Positions 1 through 6,749 of a stretch of 7,239 nucleotides of DNA are shown here, in pieces. The translations under genes and the position numbers were made by a program. The DNA lies in contig JAUVBS010000098.1 in the NCBI GenBank assembly GCA_030591105.1, positions 1 to 7,239 on the forward strand, read 5' to 3'. Positions within the stretch are counted from its first letter, which is position 1. Every line of letters begins with the position of its first letter. The notes beneath the pieces were generated by a model, which had not been told where the DNA came from, made no database searches, and saw only the letters and a program-made list of their open reading frames with translations. The stretch is from a bacterium. Lineage in GTDB: Bacteria > Krumholzibacteriota > Krumholzibacteriia > LZORAL124-64-63.

Positions 1-2711
1 TAGTCGGGGTCCTGACCGTGCACCGGAACGCTGGCCCAGTGCCAGGCCTGCCGGGTCAACGAGATGATGTCGGAGGAGTCGATCCCCTCGAAATCCTCCA
101 CGAAGGCCTCACCGCGCGTGTTGGGGTTCGGCAGCGAGACCGCTACTTCGCCGTTGATCGTGAGCGTGCTCTCCTTCTCGGTATTGACCCTGCTCAGAAA
201 GTTGGCCACGTGGGTCAGAAAATACGGTTTGAAAGTGTGCTGAAGACCGAAGTTGCCGACGACGGCGCGGCTCGGCTCCTCGCCCAGCTTCGCCTTGTGG
301 CCGATGATCGAGTTGGACTTGTACAACCAGGTCGAGAACATATTGCTCTGCGGACCGAGGTCGTAACCAAGACTCATACCGATCAAGTTGCTCTTGCCGC
401 CGCCGAAGAACGGCGAGTACTGGTAGTCGACGGAGATCCGGCTGTCGGCGCTCAGATTCGCCGCATCGCCTTTGAGGGTGATCTGGCCGAATGTATAGTC
501 GATCTCGTAATCGACGCCGCGGGTCAGCGCTCTGCCGTCCAGTTGAACCGTTTCGGACCCTTCCTCGATATTGCTCACGCCCAGATTGAACGAACTGGTG
601 GCCGCAGCATGCGTCGCCACCAGCTTGAACCTGCCGTACTGGTTGTAGAAGTTGGGATTGGTGTTGGAGTCGTAGATCTCCGGCGTCAGGTTACCCGGTG
701 CCGAGAGAAACGATTCATCCCAGACGAAAGCGCTGGTATCGGCGTAGGCTTCGTATTGCAACCGGTTGGCATTGAACGGCTCGGGAAAGTCGAGGGGGAA
801 CAGCAACAGGCCGCTCTGCAGATTGAAGATGTAGGGATTCTGCTTGTCGACGAGACCGTCGTGGCCCGGATTGCCCTGGGTGTCGGTCGCGTCGAGCCCC
901 AACAGCCGGATAAACAGCAGAGCGCCCGCGTCGGCATAGTCCTGCTCTGGGTGCACGTCGGGCTCGTTTCGCTCGATACGCAGATTGAAACTCGCCGGGT
1001 CGATGTTCGCGCCGCCGAGCGAGTAGATATTGCGCATCACGTACTGGAAGGTATACGGCTCCGCCTGATCGGGTTTGAGCAACTTCATGCGGTAGTGCAA
1101 CACGCCGCCGATATCGACGCGCTGGTCTTCGTCCGTTCCCGGCCGGTCGCCCACCTGAAAGACGAGGTTGCCGTCCTGATCGACCACGTTGTAGACCACG
1201 GCCAGGATATCGGTGCGTTGCATTTCGTTGCGGATGTCGAGCGCGATGGGCCGATTGTCGGCGTCGAGCAGCAGCGTGAACTCCTGCGCCCGCCAGAACT
1301 GGCCGGTCAAGTAGTCGCCCTCGGTCGCCCAGCTCAGATCCCACACGCCGGTCGTATCGGCGATGGCCGCCACGTTTTCGATATCCTCGGGTCCCGGCTG
1401 AATCGCACCCATGAAACGGTAGAGCTGGATCGTACCCGGATCGATGACCAGATCGCTGCTACGCCCCGGCAAATCCGGGTGCTGCCAGTACGGCACACCG
1501 AGGCCCACCCCCGGATCGGCCCACTGCGGCAGATCGAGCCGGAAGAAGCGGTTGTTCAAGTAACGCCACGACTCGATGACGTGCTCGGTCTCCGAGCCGC
1601 CTCTGGCGTTGAACGACTTGGACGACGACTCCGCCTTCTGCTTGCTGGCGACCAGGGTGAATTCGGTTCGCCCCACCTGGCCGGTGACCTTGATACCGAA
1701 CAGTCCGCCGCGGCTGGAACTGTAGCCGAGCAGCTGGCCGCCGGGTAGCGTCAGGCCCACGTCGCCGGTCTCGATGGCCTGGATGACCTCGTCCTCGTCG
1801 CCGCGATACGCCAGCTTGATCTTGGTCGCGTCGGGTCCGATGATCGCGCTGTTGTGATCGACTTCGATGATGATTTTTTCGCCGATGGTTCCCGACAGGT
1901 TGATCTGCAGTTCTTGCTCCATGTCGAGAGTCGGGAACAGCGACTGGCTCTGCACACGCTCGGTCGGGATGAAGTTGCTGCTGATCGAACTCTCGCCCGA
2001 GATGGCGATGCGTTCGCGGCCGGAGATCTTGATCTGGGTCTTCTCGCCGCGCCCGATGATTTTCTCGAGGGTGCGTGGTAGCTTGATCGGAATGGTCAGA
2101 TTCAACAGCCCGCCATCCTGACCGGTCCTACCCCGGCCAGCAACGTCGAGGCCGTCTTGCACCACCACGACCTGCGCGATCGCCGCGGTGCGCTGCATCG
2201 CCGCACTCAGGTCGTCGACGAAAAGGTCGACCTCCGCCGCTGCCACTGGTCGAGGCGGGTAATAGACGAAGCCGCCGGGCAGACGCCGCGGATTCTGGAA
2301 CAGGAAAAAGTATTCGGGGTATCTGAACACCGTATAGAGGCCGAGGTCTCCGTTCTGCTCGGCGACCGTGACCTCGCGCTTCAGGTCGACGTGGATCGCC
2401 TCGAGCATCGCCGCGCGCATGGCCGTGCCGAGATCCGGTCCGCCACTGTCGATGAGCGGGTCGAAGCCTTGCGCGAGCAGACTGCGCCGCAGCAGTTGGC
2501 GCTCGACGCCGAGCAGACGCGGATCATCGGTGGCCCGGACCACCGGATCGAAGCCAGGCAATAGCGGACCGTAGTCGGGGTCGGCTACCGCGCTACCGGC
2601 GAATGTCAGCAGGACCAGCAGCACGGCCGTCGCCGACACGCGCCGGCCCGCCGCGACCGCGAATGCGGTAGCGCGGTGAGAGGTGGCGCGGCTGCGGATC
2701 CTCTGTCTCAA
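1..2711 (-). CDS. sprA: SprA-family T9SS outer-membrane translocon, N-terminal part (truncated by window edge)
   Basis: SprA forms the giant outer-membrane beta-barrel channel through which T9SS cargo leaves the periplasm (known for Flavobacterium johnsoniae, where it is about 2,400 residues). The minus strand is open without a stop for 903 codons to the window edge, so roughly the first 40% is here. TTG at 2711-2709 is chosen because AGGAG lies 9 bases upstream and a TAG at 2738-2736 closes the frame before it; GTG at 2639 is an alternative. The N-terminus is arginine-rich, then a hydrophobic core (residues about 27-42) ending AVA before Asp44, a good signal peptidase I site. SprA-like stretches visible are LTIPIKLPRTLEKIIG (about 205-220), GDVGLTLPGG (316-325), LFGIKVTG (about 337-344), SLPNPNTRGEAFVEDFEG (about 859-876), and a region rich in alternating beta-type sequence between. 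The family call rests on recalled motifs, not a search. Divergent from lptFG. Confidence 0.92.
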   Translation of the reverse strand, partial: MRQRIRSRATSHRATAFAVAAGRRVSATAVLLVLLTFAGSAVADPDYGPLLPGFDPVVRATDDPRLLGVERQLLRRSLLAQGFDPLIDSGGPDLGTAMRAAMLEAIHVDLKREVTVAEQNGDLGLYTVFRYPEYFFLFQNPRRLPGGFVYYPPRPVAAAEVDLFVDDLSAAMQRTAAIAQVVVVQDGLDVAGRGRTGQDGGLLNLTIPIKLPRTLEKIIGRGEKTQIKISGRERIAISGESSISSNFIPTERVQSQSLFPTLDMEQELQINLSGTIGEKIIIEVDHNSAIIGPDATKIKLAYRGDEDEVIQAIETGDVGLTLPGGQLLGYSSSRGGLFGIKVTGQVGRTEFTLVASKQKAESSSKSFNARGGSETEHVIESWRYLNNRFFRLDLPQWADPGVGLGVPYWQHPDLPGRSSDLVIDPGTIQLYRFMGAIQPGPEDIENVAAIADTTGVWDLSWATEGDYLTGQFWRAQEFTLLLDADNRPIALDIRNEMQRTDILAVVYNVVDQDGNLVFQVGDRPGTDEDQRVDIGGVLHYRMKLLKPDQAEPYTFQYVMRNIYSLGGANIDPASFNLRIERNEPDVHPEQDYADAGALLFIRLLGLDATDTQGNPGHDGLVDKQNPYIFNLQSGLLLFPLDFPEPFNANRLQYEAYADTSAFVWDESFLSAPGNLTPEIYDSNTNPNFYNQYGRFKLVATHAAATSSFNLGVSNIEEGSETVQLDGRALTRGVDYEIDYTFGQITLKGDAANLSADSRISVDYQYSPFFGGGKSNLIGMSLGYDLGPQSNMFSTWLYKSNSIIGHKAKLGEEPSRAVVGNFGLQHTFKPYFLTHVANFLSRVNTEKESTLTINGEVAVSLPNPNTRGEAFVEDFEGIDSSDIISLTRQAWHWASVPVHGQDPD

Positions 2712-2720
2712 CCCTCGACA

Positions 2721-2725
2721 CTCCT
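2721..2725 (-). promoter_or_regulatory. Ribosome binding site of sprA
   Basis: On the minus strand AGGAG (plus-strand CTCCT) stands 9 bases before TTG at 2711. It is the main reason for choosing this non-ATG start: the only other in-frame candidate, GTG at 2639, lacks a comparable purine-rich site and would remove the arginine-rich n-region from the signal peptide. Confidence 0.65.
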
Positions 2726-2799
2726 GGTGGTTCGGCTACACTGTTGCGAAAGTCCGGCCAGCGGGCCGTCCACGATATAGGTCAGGCTGCCCCCGCTTC

Positions 2800-2809
2800 T
2801 GGTCGACCA
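2800..2809. repeat. Perfect 10-bp palindrome TGGTCGACCA
   Basis: The sequence reads identically on both strands. It also sits inside CTGGT-cgacc-ACCAG (2799-2813), an overlapping inverted repeat. Its place about 90 bases upstream of the sprA start and 160 upstream of lptF would suit an operator for a dimeric regulator, but a single 10-base palindrome in GC-rich DNA can arise by chance. Confidence 0.3.
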
Positions 2810-2827
2810 CCAGGACGACGAACCGAA

Positions 2828-2848
2828 GGCCTGGTACCGAGCCAGGCC
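2828..2848. repeat. Inverted repeat, 7-bp GC-rich stem with 7-nt loop
   Basis: GGCCTGG (2828-2834) pairs perfectly with CCAGGCC (2842-2848) around the loop taccgag. No T-run follows it on either strand, so it is not a typical intrinsic terminator. It would form in the 5' leader of either divergent transcript if transcription starts upstream of it. The structure is directly visible; its function is unknown. Confidence 0.45.
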
Positions 2849-2961
2849 GCCAGGCGAGGGGCGCCACCCCGGTCCAGTCCGGCCGTCGCTTGCAGCCGGG
2901 TGCTAACGCGGGGCGTCGCGCAGCGGAAATTCGCGTTCGGAGGCAGGGGCACGGACAGCCC

Positions 2962-2965
2962 GGAG
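2962..2965 (+). promoter_or_regulatory. Ribosome binding site of lptF
   Basis: GGAG lies 6 bases upstream of the ATG at 2972 and supports that start. Confidence 0.7.
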
Positions 2966-2971
2966 TGATCG

Positions 2972-4378
2972 ATGTACTTGATCTACAGACACTTGCTGAG
3001 ATCGGCCGCGGGCCCGTTCGCCTTCGGCTTCTTCGTGATCACATTTCTGTTGATGATCGACATCCTCTACAAGTACATCGATCTTTTCGTGAGCAAGGGG
3101 GTACCCTTTACGATCGCTACCAAGGTCCTGGCCCTCAGCCTCGGCCACACATTTGCATTATCCGTGCCGATGGCCGTACTCATTGCGATCCTGATGTCCG
3201 TCGGACAACTCGCTGCGGATCATGAGATTACCGCCATGAAGGCGAGCGGCATCAGCCTGTGGGCCGTGCTGGCCCCGCTGCTGCTTGGCGCCGGCGGCAT
3301 CGCTCTCGGTTTGACCGCCTACAACCACTTTGTATTCCCGGAATCGAACCACACGCTGGCAAACTTGCTCTACGACATAGGCCGCAAGAAACCGATGCTC
3401 GAGATCCGCGAACAGATGTTCACCGACCTGAGCGATCGCATGACTATCTTCGTCAAGAGCAAGGACGATCTGACCGGACGCATCGAGGACGTGACCATTT
3501 TCGAGAAGAAAGAACCGAGCGATCCCTCGCCACGCTTGACCACAGCAGCCTGGGGCCGGATCATCGCCGAACATGAGGCCGACGCGATGTTGATCGAACT
3601 GCACGACGGCGAGATTCACGAGGTGCCCGACACGGACGAACCGCTGAAATACCAGATCGTCCGCTTCCGCCAACACGACCTCTACCTGACCGAGATGGAA
3701 CGCGATTTCCGGGAGTCGGACCGCAAGGCACGCAGCGACCGCGAGATGAACTTGACCGATCTATGGCACGCTGCCGCCGCAGAGCAGGTGAAGCAGGACA
3801 AGGTGGCAGCGAGGGTCGCTGAAATCGGCGGTAAAGTGGTAGACGCACAGTGGCAGCTGCTCGATCCGAGCACGCGCGCTCAGGCGGTCGGCATCGCGCG
3901 GGGTCAGCACATCGCCCACAACGAAGCGTACCGCGCGAAGAAGATCAAGGCCACGCGGCGGAAGGTCGAGATGGCCGCCGATCAAATGAGGTACCAGGAG
4001 AAAATCCGCGACAGTTACCGGGTGCGGGAGAACCGCTATCTGGTGGAGTTCCACAAGAAATTCGCAATACCATTTGCCTGCGTCGTTTTCGCACTACTCG
4101 GCGTCCCGATGGCCGTCACCACCTCGCGTAGTGGTAAGGGTGTCTCCGTGAGCATGGCGCTGGCAGTCTACCTGATTTACTACCTGTTCTTGGTCGGCGG
4201 GGAAAAGTTCGCCGACCGCGGCAAACTCGACCCTGCGTTGGCCATGTGGATGGCCAATCTCGTCCTGGTTGCGATCGGGATCCCGATCTTCTGGCGGACA
4301 TTGCGCGAGGGCAGGTTATTCTCGTTCACACTGAGGCCGCCGCGCCCCAGGGACCAAGCTGGGCAGACACCGCGATGA
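2972..4378 (+). CDS. lptF: LPS export permease LptF (LptF/LptG family), enlarged
   Basis: With LptG and the LptB ATPase, LptF forms the inner-membrane ABC exporter that lifts LPS out of the outer leaflet and feeds it to the periplasmic Lpt bridge. The 468-residue protein shows the family layout: TM1 about 13-35, TM2 about 48-80, the cytoplasmic coupling helix DHEITAMKASGIS (83-95), TM3 about 97-121, a beta-rich periplasmic jellyroll about 140-245, then three C-terminal TMs (about 364-384, 391-409, 422-441) with the typical HKKFAIPFACVVFALLGVP block. It is about 100 residues longer than E. coli LptF (366). The excess lies mainly at about 270-350, a lysine/arginine/glutamate/alanine-rich, probably helical stretch between jellyroll and TM4. 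The start is ATG with GGAG 6 bases upstream. The stop overlaps lptG. Naming it LptF rather than LptG follows gene order; the family is certain. Confidence 0.93.
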   Translation: MYLIYRHLLRSAAGPFAFGFFVITFLLMIDILYKYIDLFVSKGVPFTIATKVLALSLGHTFALSVPMAVLIAILMSVGQLAADHEITAMKASGISLWAVLAPLLLGAGGIALGLTAYNHFVFPESNHTLANLLYDIGRKKPMLEIREQMFTDLSDRMTIFVKSKDDLTGRIEDVTIFEKKEPSDPSPRLTTAAWGRIIAEHEADAMLIELHDGEIHEVPDTDEPLKYQIVRFRQHDLYLTEMERDFRESDRKARSDREMNLTDLWHAAAAEQVKQDKVAARVAEIGGKVVDAQWQLLDPSTRAQAVGIARGQHIAHNEAYRAKKIKATRRKVEMAADQMRYQEKIRDSYRVRENRYLVEFHKKFAIPFACVVFALLGVPMAVTTSRSGKGVSVSMALAVYLIYYLFLVGGEKFADRGKLDPALAMWMANLVLVAIGIPIFWRTLREGRLFSFTLRPPRPRDQAGQTPR

Positions 4379-5448
4379 GCCTTGTCCATCGCATGATGCT
4401 CGGCACGTTTTTGCGTCACCTCGGCTCTACCCTCGTCGGTGCCCTGATCCTGTTTACACTGGTCGATCTGTTCGACCACATTGGCAGCCTGCTCGACAAC
4501 GACGCCAGCTTATCGATGATTTTGCGCTACTACCTCTACAAGGCGGCCTGGATCATCGACACGGTGCTACCGCTGGCGATGCTGATGGCGACCCTCTTTA
4601 CCGTCGGCAGCATGGCCCGCTACCTCGAATTGACCGCCCTGTTCGCCGCCGGCATGAGTCTCATACAGGTGACCCGCCCGCTACTGATCGCCTCGCTGCT
4701 GACCGCGGTACTTTCGTTCGCGTGGCGTGAATTCGTGCTCCCGGCGGCAAACGTCAACCGTTCCCGAGTATGGGAAGTCGAGATCCACAATAGACCCGAC
4801 ACGGCGCGTCCCACACGCGACATTGCTCTGATCGGCGCAGACCGCCGTCTCTATTTCGCTCGTAAATACGACCCCACTTCCGGCGTAGTCACAGATCTGA
4901 AGATCCTCGCCACGGAGGGTCCGCGAGTCGTCGAACGTATCGACGCGCGGCGAGCCGAATGGGACGGCGAGCACTGGATTCTGCAGGACGGCACTCACCG
5001 CGTTTTCGAACAGGAGACCGAGGTGATCTCCAACTTCACGCGCCTGACCGTCACCGACCTCGCGATTACCCCCGATATCCTCTACAGCGAGCGTGTGAGC
5101 CAGGAGGACATGAACATCCGTCAACTCCGGGTCTACAACCGTCTGATCCGCCAGACCGGCGGCGACCCGACGACCAGTAGTGTCGACATCCACTTCCTGA
5201 TCGCCTTCCCTCTGGTCAACGTGATCGTGGTGTTCCTCGGCATCCTACTCGCTTCCGGCCCCCGCAAGACCACCGTTGCCTCTGGTTTCGGATTGACGGT
5301 ATTGGTCAGTTTCGGCTACTACCTGTTCATGAACTTCGGGCGCGCCCTCGGTCACAACGGCGCGGTACCGCCAATCGTCGCGGCCTGGACGGGAAACGTC
5401 GTCTACACCGTCATCGGCTGGGTGATGTGGGCAAACGCACGTCGGTAA
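4375..5448 (+). CDS. lptG: LPS export permease LptG (LptF/LptG family)
   Basis: This is the second membrane subunit of the LptB2FG exporter. The 357 residues match the usual LptG size (360 in E. coli). Visible order: TM1 about 14-34, TM2 about 58-80, coupling helix LELTALFAAGMS (84-95), TM3 about 100-120, a beta-rich periplasmic jellyroll about 130-240, then TMs about 271-293, 299-320 and 332-352, including a proline-rich start of the last helix (VPPIVAAW). The ATG at 4375 overlaps the lptF stop as ATGA, implying translational coupling; there is no strong Shine-Dalgarno site. The frame is open further upstream to ATG 4246, but that would add 43 hydrophilic residues inside lptF and move TM1 away from the N-terminus. 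ATGs at 4393 and 4396 are weaker alternatives. Confidence 0.93.
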   Translation: MSLVHRMMLGTFLRHLGSTLVGALILFTLVDLFDHIGSLLDNDASLSMILRYYLYKAAWIIDTVLPLAMLMATLFTVGSMARYLELTALFAAGMSLIQVTRPLLIASLLTAVLSFAWREFVLPAANVNRSRVWEVEIHNRPDTARPTRDIALIGADRRLYFARKYDPTSGVVTDLKILATEGPRVVERIDARRAEWDGEHWILQDGTHRVFEQETEVISNFTRLTVTDLAITPDILYSERVSQEDMNIRQLRVYNRLIRQTGGDPTTSSVDIHFLIAFPLVNVIVVFLGILLASGPRKTTVASGFGLTVLVSFGYYLFMNFGRALGHNGAVPPIVAAWTGNVVYTVIGWVMWANARR

Positions 5449-5644
5449 CGCGTCGACTTCCATCGGCAGCCCCGGGCCGCTGCGCACACTCTCGATACGG
5501 ATAGGGGTTTGAAACGAGTCCTAGACTCCTTGCCTCTGTAAGTCTAGATTCATACATTGATGTGGCGTCGTGCCGACACCGTTACGGCGGTGCGCTTACA
5601 AATAATTGCCGGCGTACCATCCACTCGCGGAGCGTGTGAGTCAG
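5449..5644. promoter_or_regulatory. Spacer between lptG and the lipoprotein gene, likely terminator and promoter region
   Basis: This noncoding stretch is visibly richer in A/T than the flanking genes from about 5500 to 5610, as expected for a promoter. The best -10-like hexamer is AATAAT (5601-5606), about 40 bases before the ATG, with no convincing -35 at the right distance. Two overlapping inverted repeats lie at 5516-5547. A GGAG at 5629-5632 is the nearest purine-rich site to the ATG at 5645 but is 12 bases away, which is long. Confidence 0.4.
5516..5547. repeat. Two overlapping, mutually exclusive inverted repeats
   Basis: GAGTC-cta-GACTC (5516-5528) and CTAGACT (5521-5527) with AGTCTAG (5541-5547) are both perfect repeats and share the bases 5524-5527, so only one hairpin can form at a time. 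They begin 67 bases after the lptG stop. No T-run follows, so a canonical intrinsic terminator is not supported. They may act as a weak terminator or 3' end stabiliser for lptFG, or lie in the leader of the next gene. Confidence 0.4.
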
Positions 5645-6724
5645 ATGAAGAAATTCGGCGTGCTGTTGTTGATGGTCGTGTTGACTGCTTTAGTCCTGTT
5701 CGGTTGCAGCAAGGAGGACCGCAAGCCGTATTTCTCGCGCGTTGAAATCACGAGCGGGATATGCGGTGTCGCGCCGTTCTCGGCCGAGTTTCGCGGTATG
5801 GTCAGCAACGGCTGGGAGACCGGCGATCCGACCGGCGCCAATATGTGGCTCACCATGACCTGGGACTTCGGCGATGGTGCAACAGCCACGGGCACCGTTG
5901 TCTACCACGTCTATCAGGAGGCAGGGCTGTATCAAGTCATCGTGCGTGTGGTCGATGAAGACGGCGACGAAGCCCGGGTCGATACGACGATCACCGTCCG
6001 CGCCGATAGCCTGACGATCACCGCCATGAGCGATCCGCCCAGCGGTAGCACCCTGACCGCCGGCCGCGACACCGTTGCTTACAATCTGACCGCAGAGTCA
6101 TGCCGTACCGATCCCAACGACGACGCCACCTACGGCGGTCTGCACTACACCTGGTCCATACCGGCCCGGTCGGACACCTGCATCAATACAACGGTAGCCC
6201 CTGCCGATACCATCATCGCTTCACCCTTCATCTTTCGCCACGGACGCGCTCCGCTCTTCACCTTCGCGACCGGCCTGAGCGATACTCAATCGGTATACCT
6301 GACCGTCGAGGACGTACCGGGTTCGATCGTACGACACGACACTCTCCAATTCATACTCACAGCACCGCCGACGCTTTATCTCTGGCTGGCGGTCGATATG
6401 GCGGAACAGAGTGAAGATCTTTCGGCCGACGGCATCCACGTGGCCGGTACCTTCAACGGCTGGGATGCGACCCAGAATCCCCTGTCCGACGACGACGGCG
6501 ATCTGATCTACACCACCATTATCGAACTGGGTTACAACTCCTCCGCCCAGTTCCGCTTTGTCAATGGGACCGATTGGCTTGCCCTGCAGCAGCGAGAGAC
6601 CATACCGTCGCAGTGCCGCGTCAACGACGGCAACGGCAACTGGGTCCGCGAAACACAGCTCGTCGATACCGACGTGTTCTACACCGCCGAGTTCGACAAC
6701 TGCCCCCCGCATTGCTGGGAATGA
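5645..6724 (+). CDS. Lipoprotein with PKD domain and C-terminal glycogen/starch-binding-like domain
   Basis: This is a predicted lipid-anchored extracytoplasmic protein of 359 residues; its precise function is unknown. MKKFGVLLLM starts a classic signal peptide with lipobox LFGC and lipidated Cys21. Residues about 35-119 form a PKD domain with the hallmark WDFGDG (73-78) and HVYQEAGLYQVIV (88-100). Residues about 121-240 are beta-rich and may be a second Ig-like domain (HYTWSI about 167-172; Cys153 and Cys179 could pair). Residues about 263-312 resemble the AMPK-beta/CBM48-type sugar-binding fold, with HVAGTFNGWD (265-274), DDDGDLIYTT and FRFVNGTDW (303-311), tryptophans at 273 and 311. The tail has Cys324, Cys353 and Cys357. 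ATG 5645 is preferred to in-frame TTG 5606 because it puts the lysines directly before the hydrophobic core. No T9SS C-terminal sorting domain is visible. Convergent with metK. Confidence 0.88.
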   Translation: MKKFGVLLLMVVLTALVLFGCSKEDRKPYFSRVEITSGICGVAPFSAEFRGMVSNGWETGDPTGANMWLTMTWDFGDGATATGTVVYHVYQEAGLYQVIVRVVDEDGDEARVDTTITVRADSLTITAMSDPPSGSTLTAGRDTVAYNLTAESCRTDPNDDATYGGLHYTWSIPARSDTCINTTVAPADTIIASPFIFRHGRAPLFTFATGLSDTQSVYLTVEDVPGSIVRHDTLQFILTAPPTLYLWLAVDMAEQSEDLSADGIHVAGTFNGWDATQNPLSDDDGDLIYTTIIELGYNSSAQFRFVNGTDWLALQQRETIPSQCRVNDGNGNWVRETQLVDTDVFYTAEFDNCPPHCWE

Positions 6725-6726
6725 TA

Positions 6727-6749
6727 CCGCTGCTTCAGCGGATAGCAGC
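6727..6749. terminator. Inverted repeats across the convergent gene ends, possible bidirectional terminator
   Basis: CCGCTG (6727-6732) and CAGCGG (6736-6741) form a perfect 6-bp stem with loop ctt, spanning the gap after the lipoprotein stop and the metK stop codon itself. An alternative stem pairs GCTGCT (6729-6734) with AGCAGC (6744-6749). With only 10 bases between the two stops, this is the only structure that could end both transcripts here. There is no clear T-run on either side, so the terminator call is tentative. Confidence 0.3.

Larger units (their letters stand above)
2712..2971. promoter_or_regulatory. Divergent intergenic region between sprA and lptF
   Basis: These 260 bases separate two divergent starts, so promoters for both genes should lie here or in the neighbouring coding ends. 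I see no strong sigma-70 style -35/-10 pair and no clear Bacteroidetes-type -33/-7 promoter. The visible structure is a perfect 10-base palindrome TGGTCGACCA (2800-2809), a 7-bp GC-rich hairpin (2828-2848) and a GGGG-cgcca-CCCC inverted repeat (2858-2870). Open frames across the region are arginine- and proline-rich or lack start codons and look like chance. No gene is called here. Confidence 0.5.

Noticed and set aside
18..1748. A 576-codon open frame on the plus strand opposite sprA
   Set aside because: The minus strand reads as SprA with recognisable motifs throughout. The plus-strand frame has no recognisable domain, and long antisense frames are common in GC-rich genes because of codon bias.
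2708..2902. Minus-strand frame of 64 codons ending in a TGA that overlaps the sprA TTG (TTGA), containing SSSWWSTRSGGSLTYIVDGP
   Set aside because: The overlap looks like a coupled upstream gene, but the frame has only one late GTG and no ATG or TTG start, follows a stop at 2905, and shows no domain I recognise. The TTGA overlap has a one-in-four chance once TTG is the start.
2744..2968. Plus-strand TTG-started frame of 74 codons ending 3 bases before the lptF ATG, a possible leader peptide
   Set aside because: The product is Arg/Pro/Gly-rich with no motif and no clear Shine-Dalgarno site. It looks like a chance frame across the noncoding region.
4246..4374. Upstream extension of lptG to an ATG inside lptF
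   Set aside because: It adds 43 hydrophilic residues before TM1, which the family does not have. The ATGA overlap at 4375 gives the normal length and N-terminus.
5606..5644. TTG start 13 codons upstream of the lipoprotein ATG
   Set aside because: It would place a polar segment before the MKK signal peptide. The ATG gives a textbook lipoprotein leader, and TTG overlaps the best -10-like sequence.
6640..6724. Possible T9SS C-terminal sorting domain on the lipoprotein
   Set aside because: The end of the protein (DNCPPHCWE) lacks the typical sorting-domain pattern and final basic residues, and the protein already has a lipobox.
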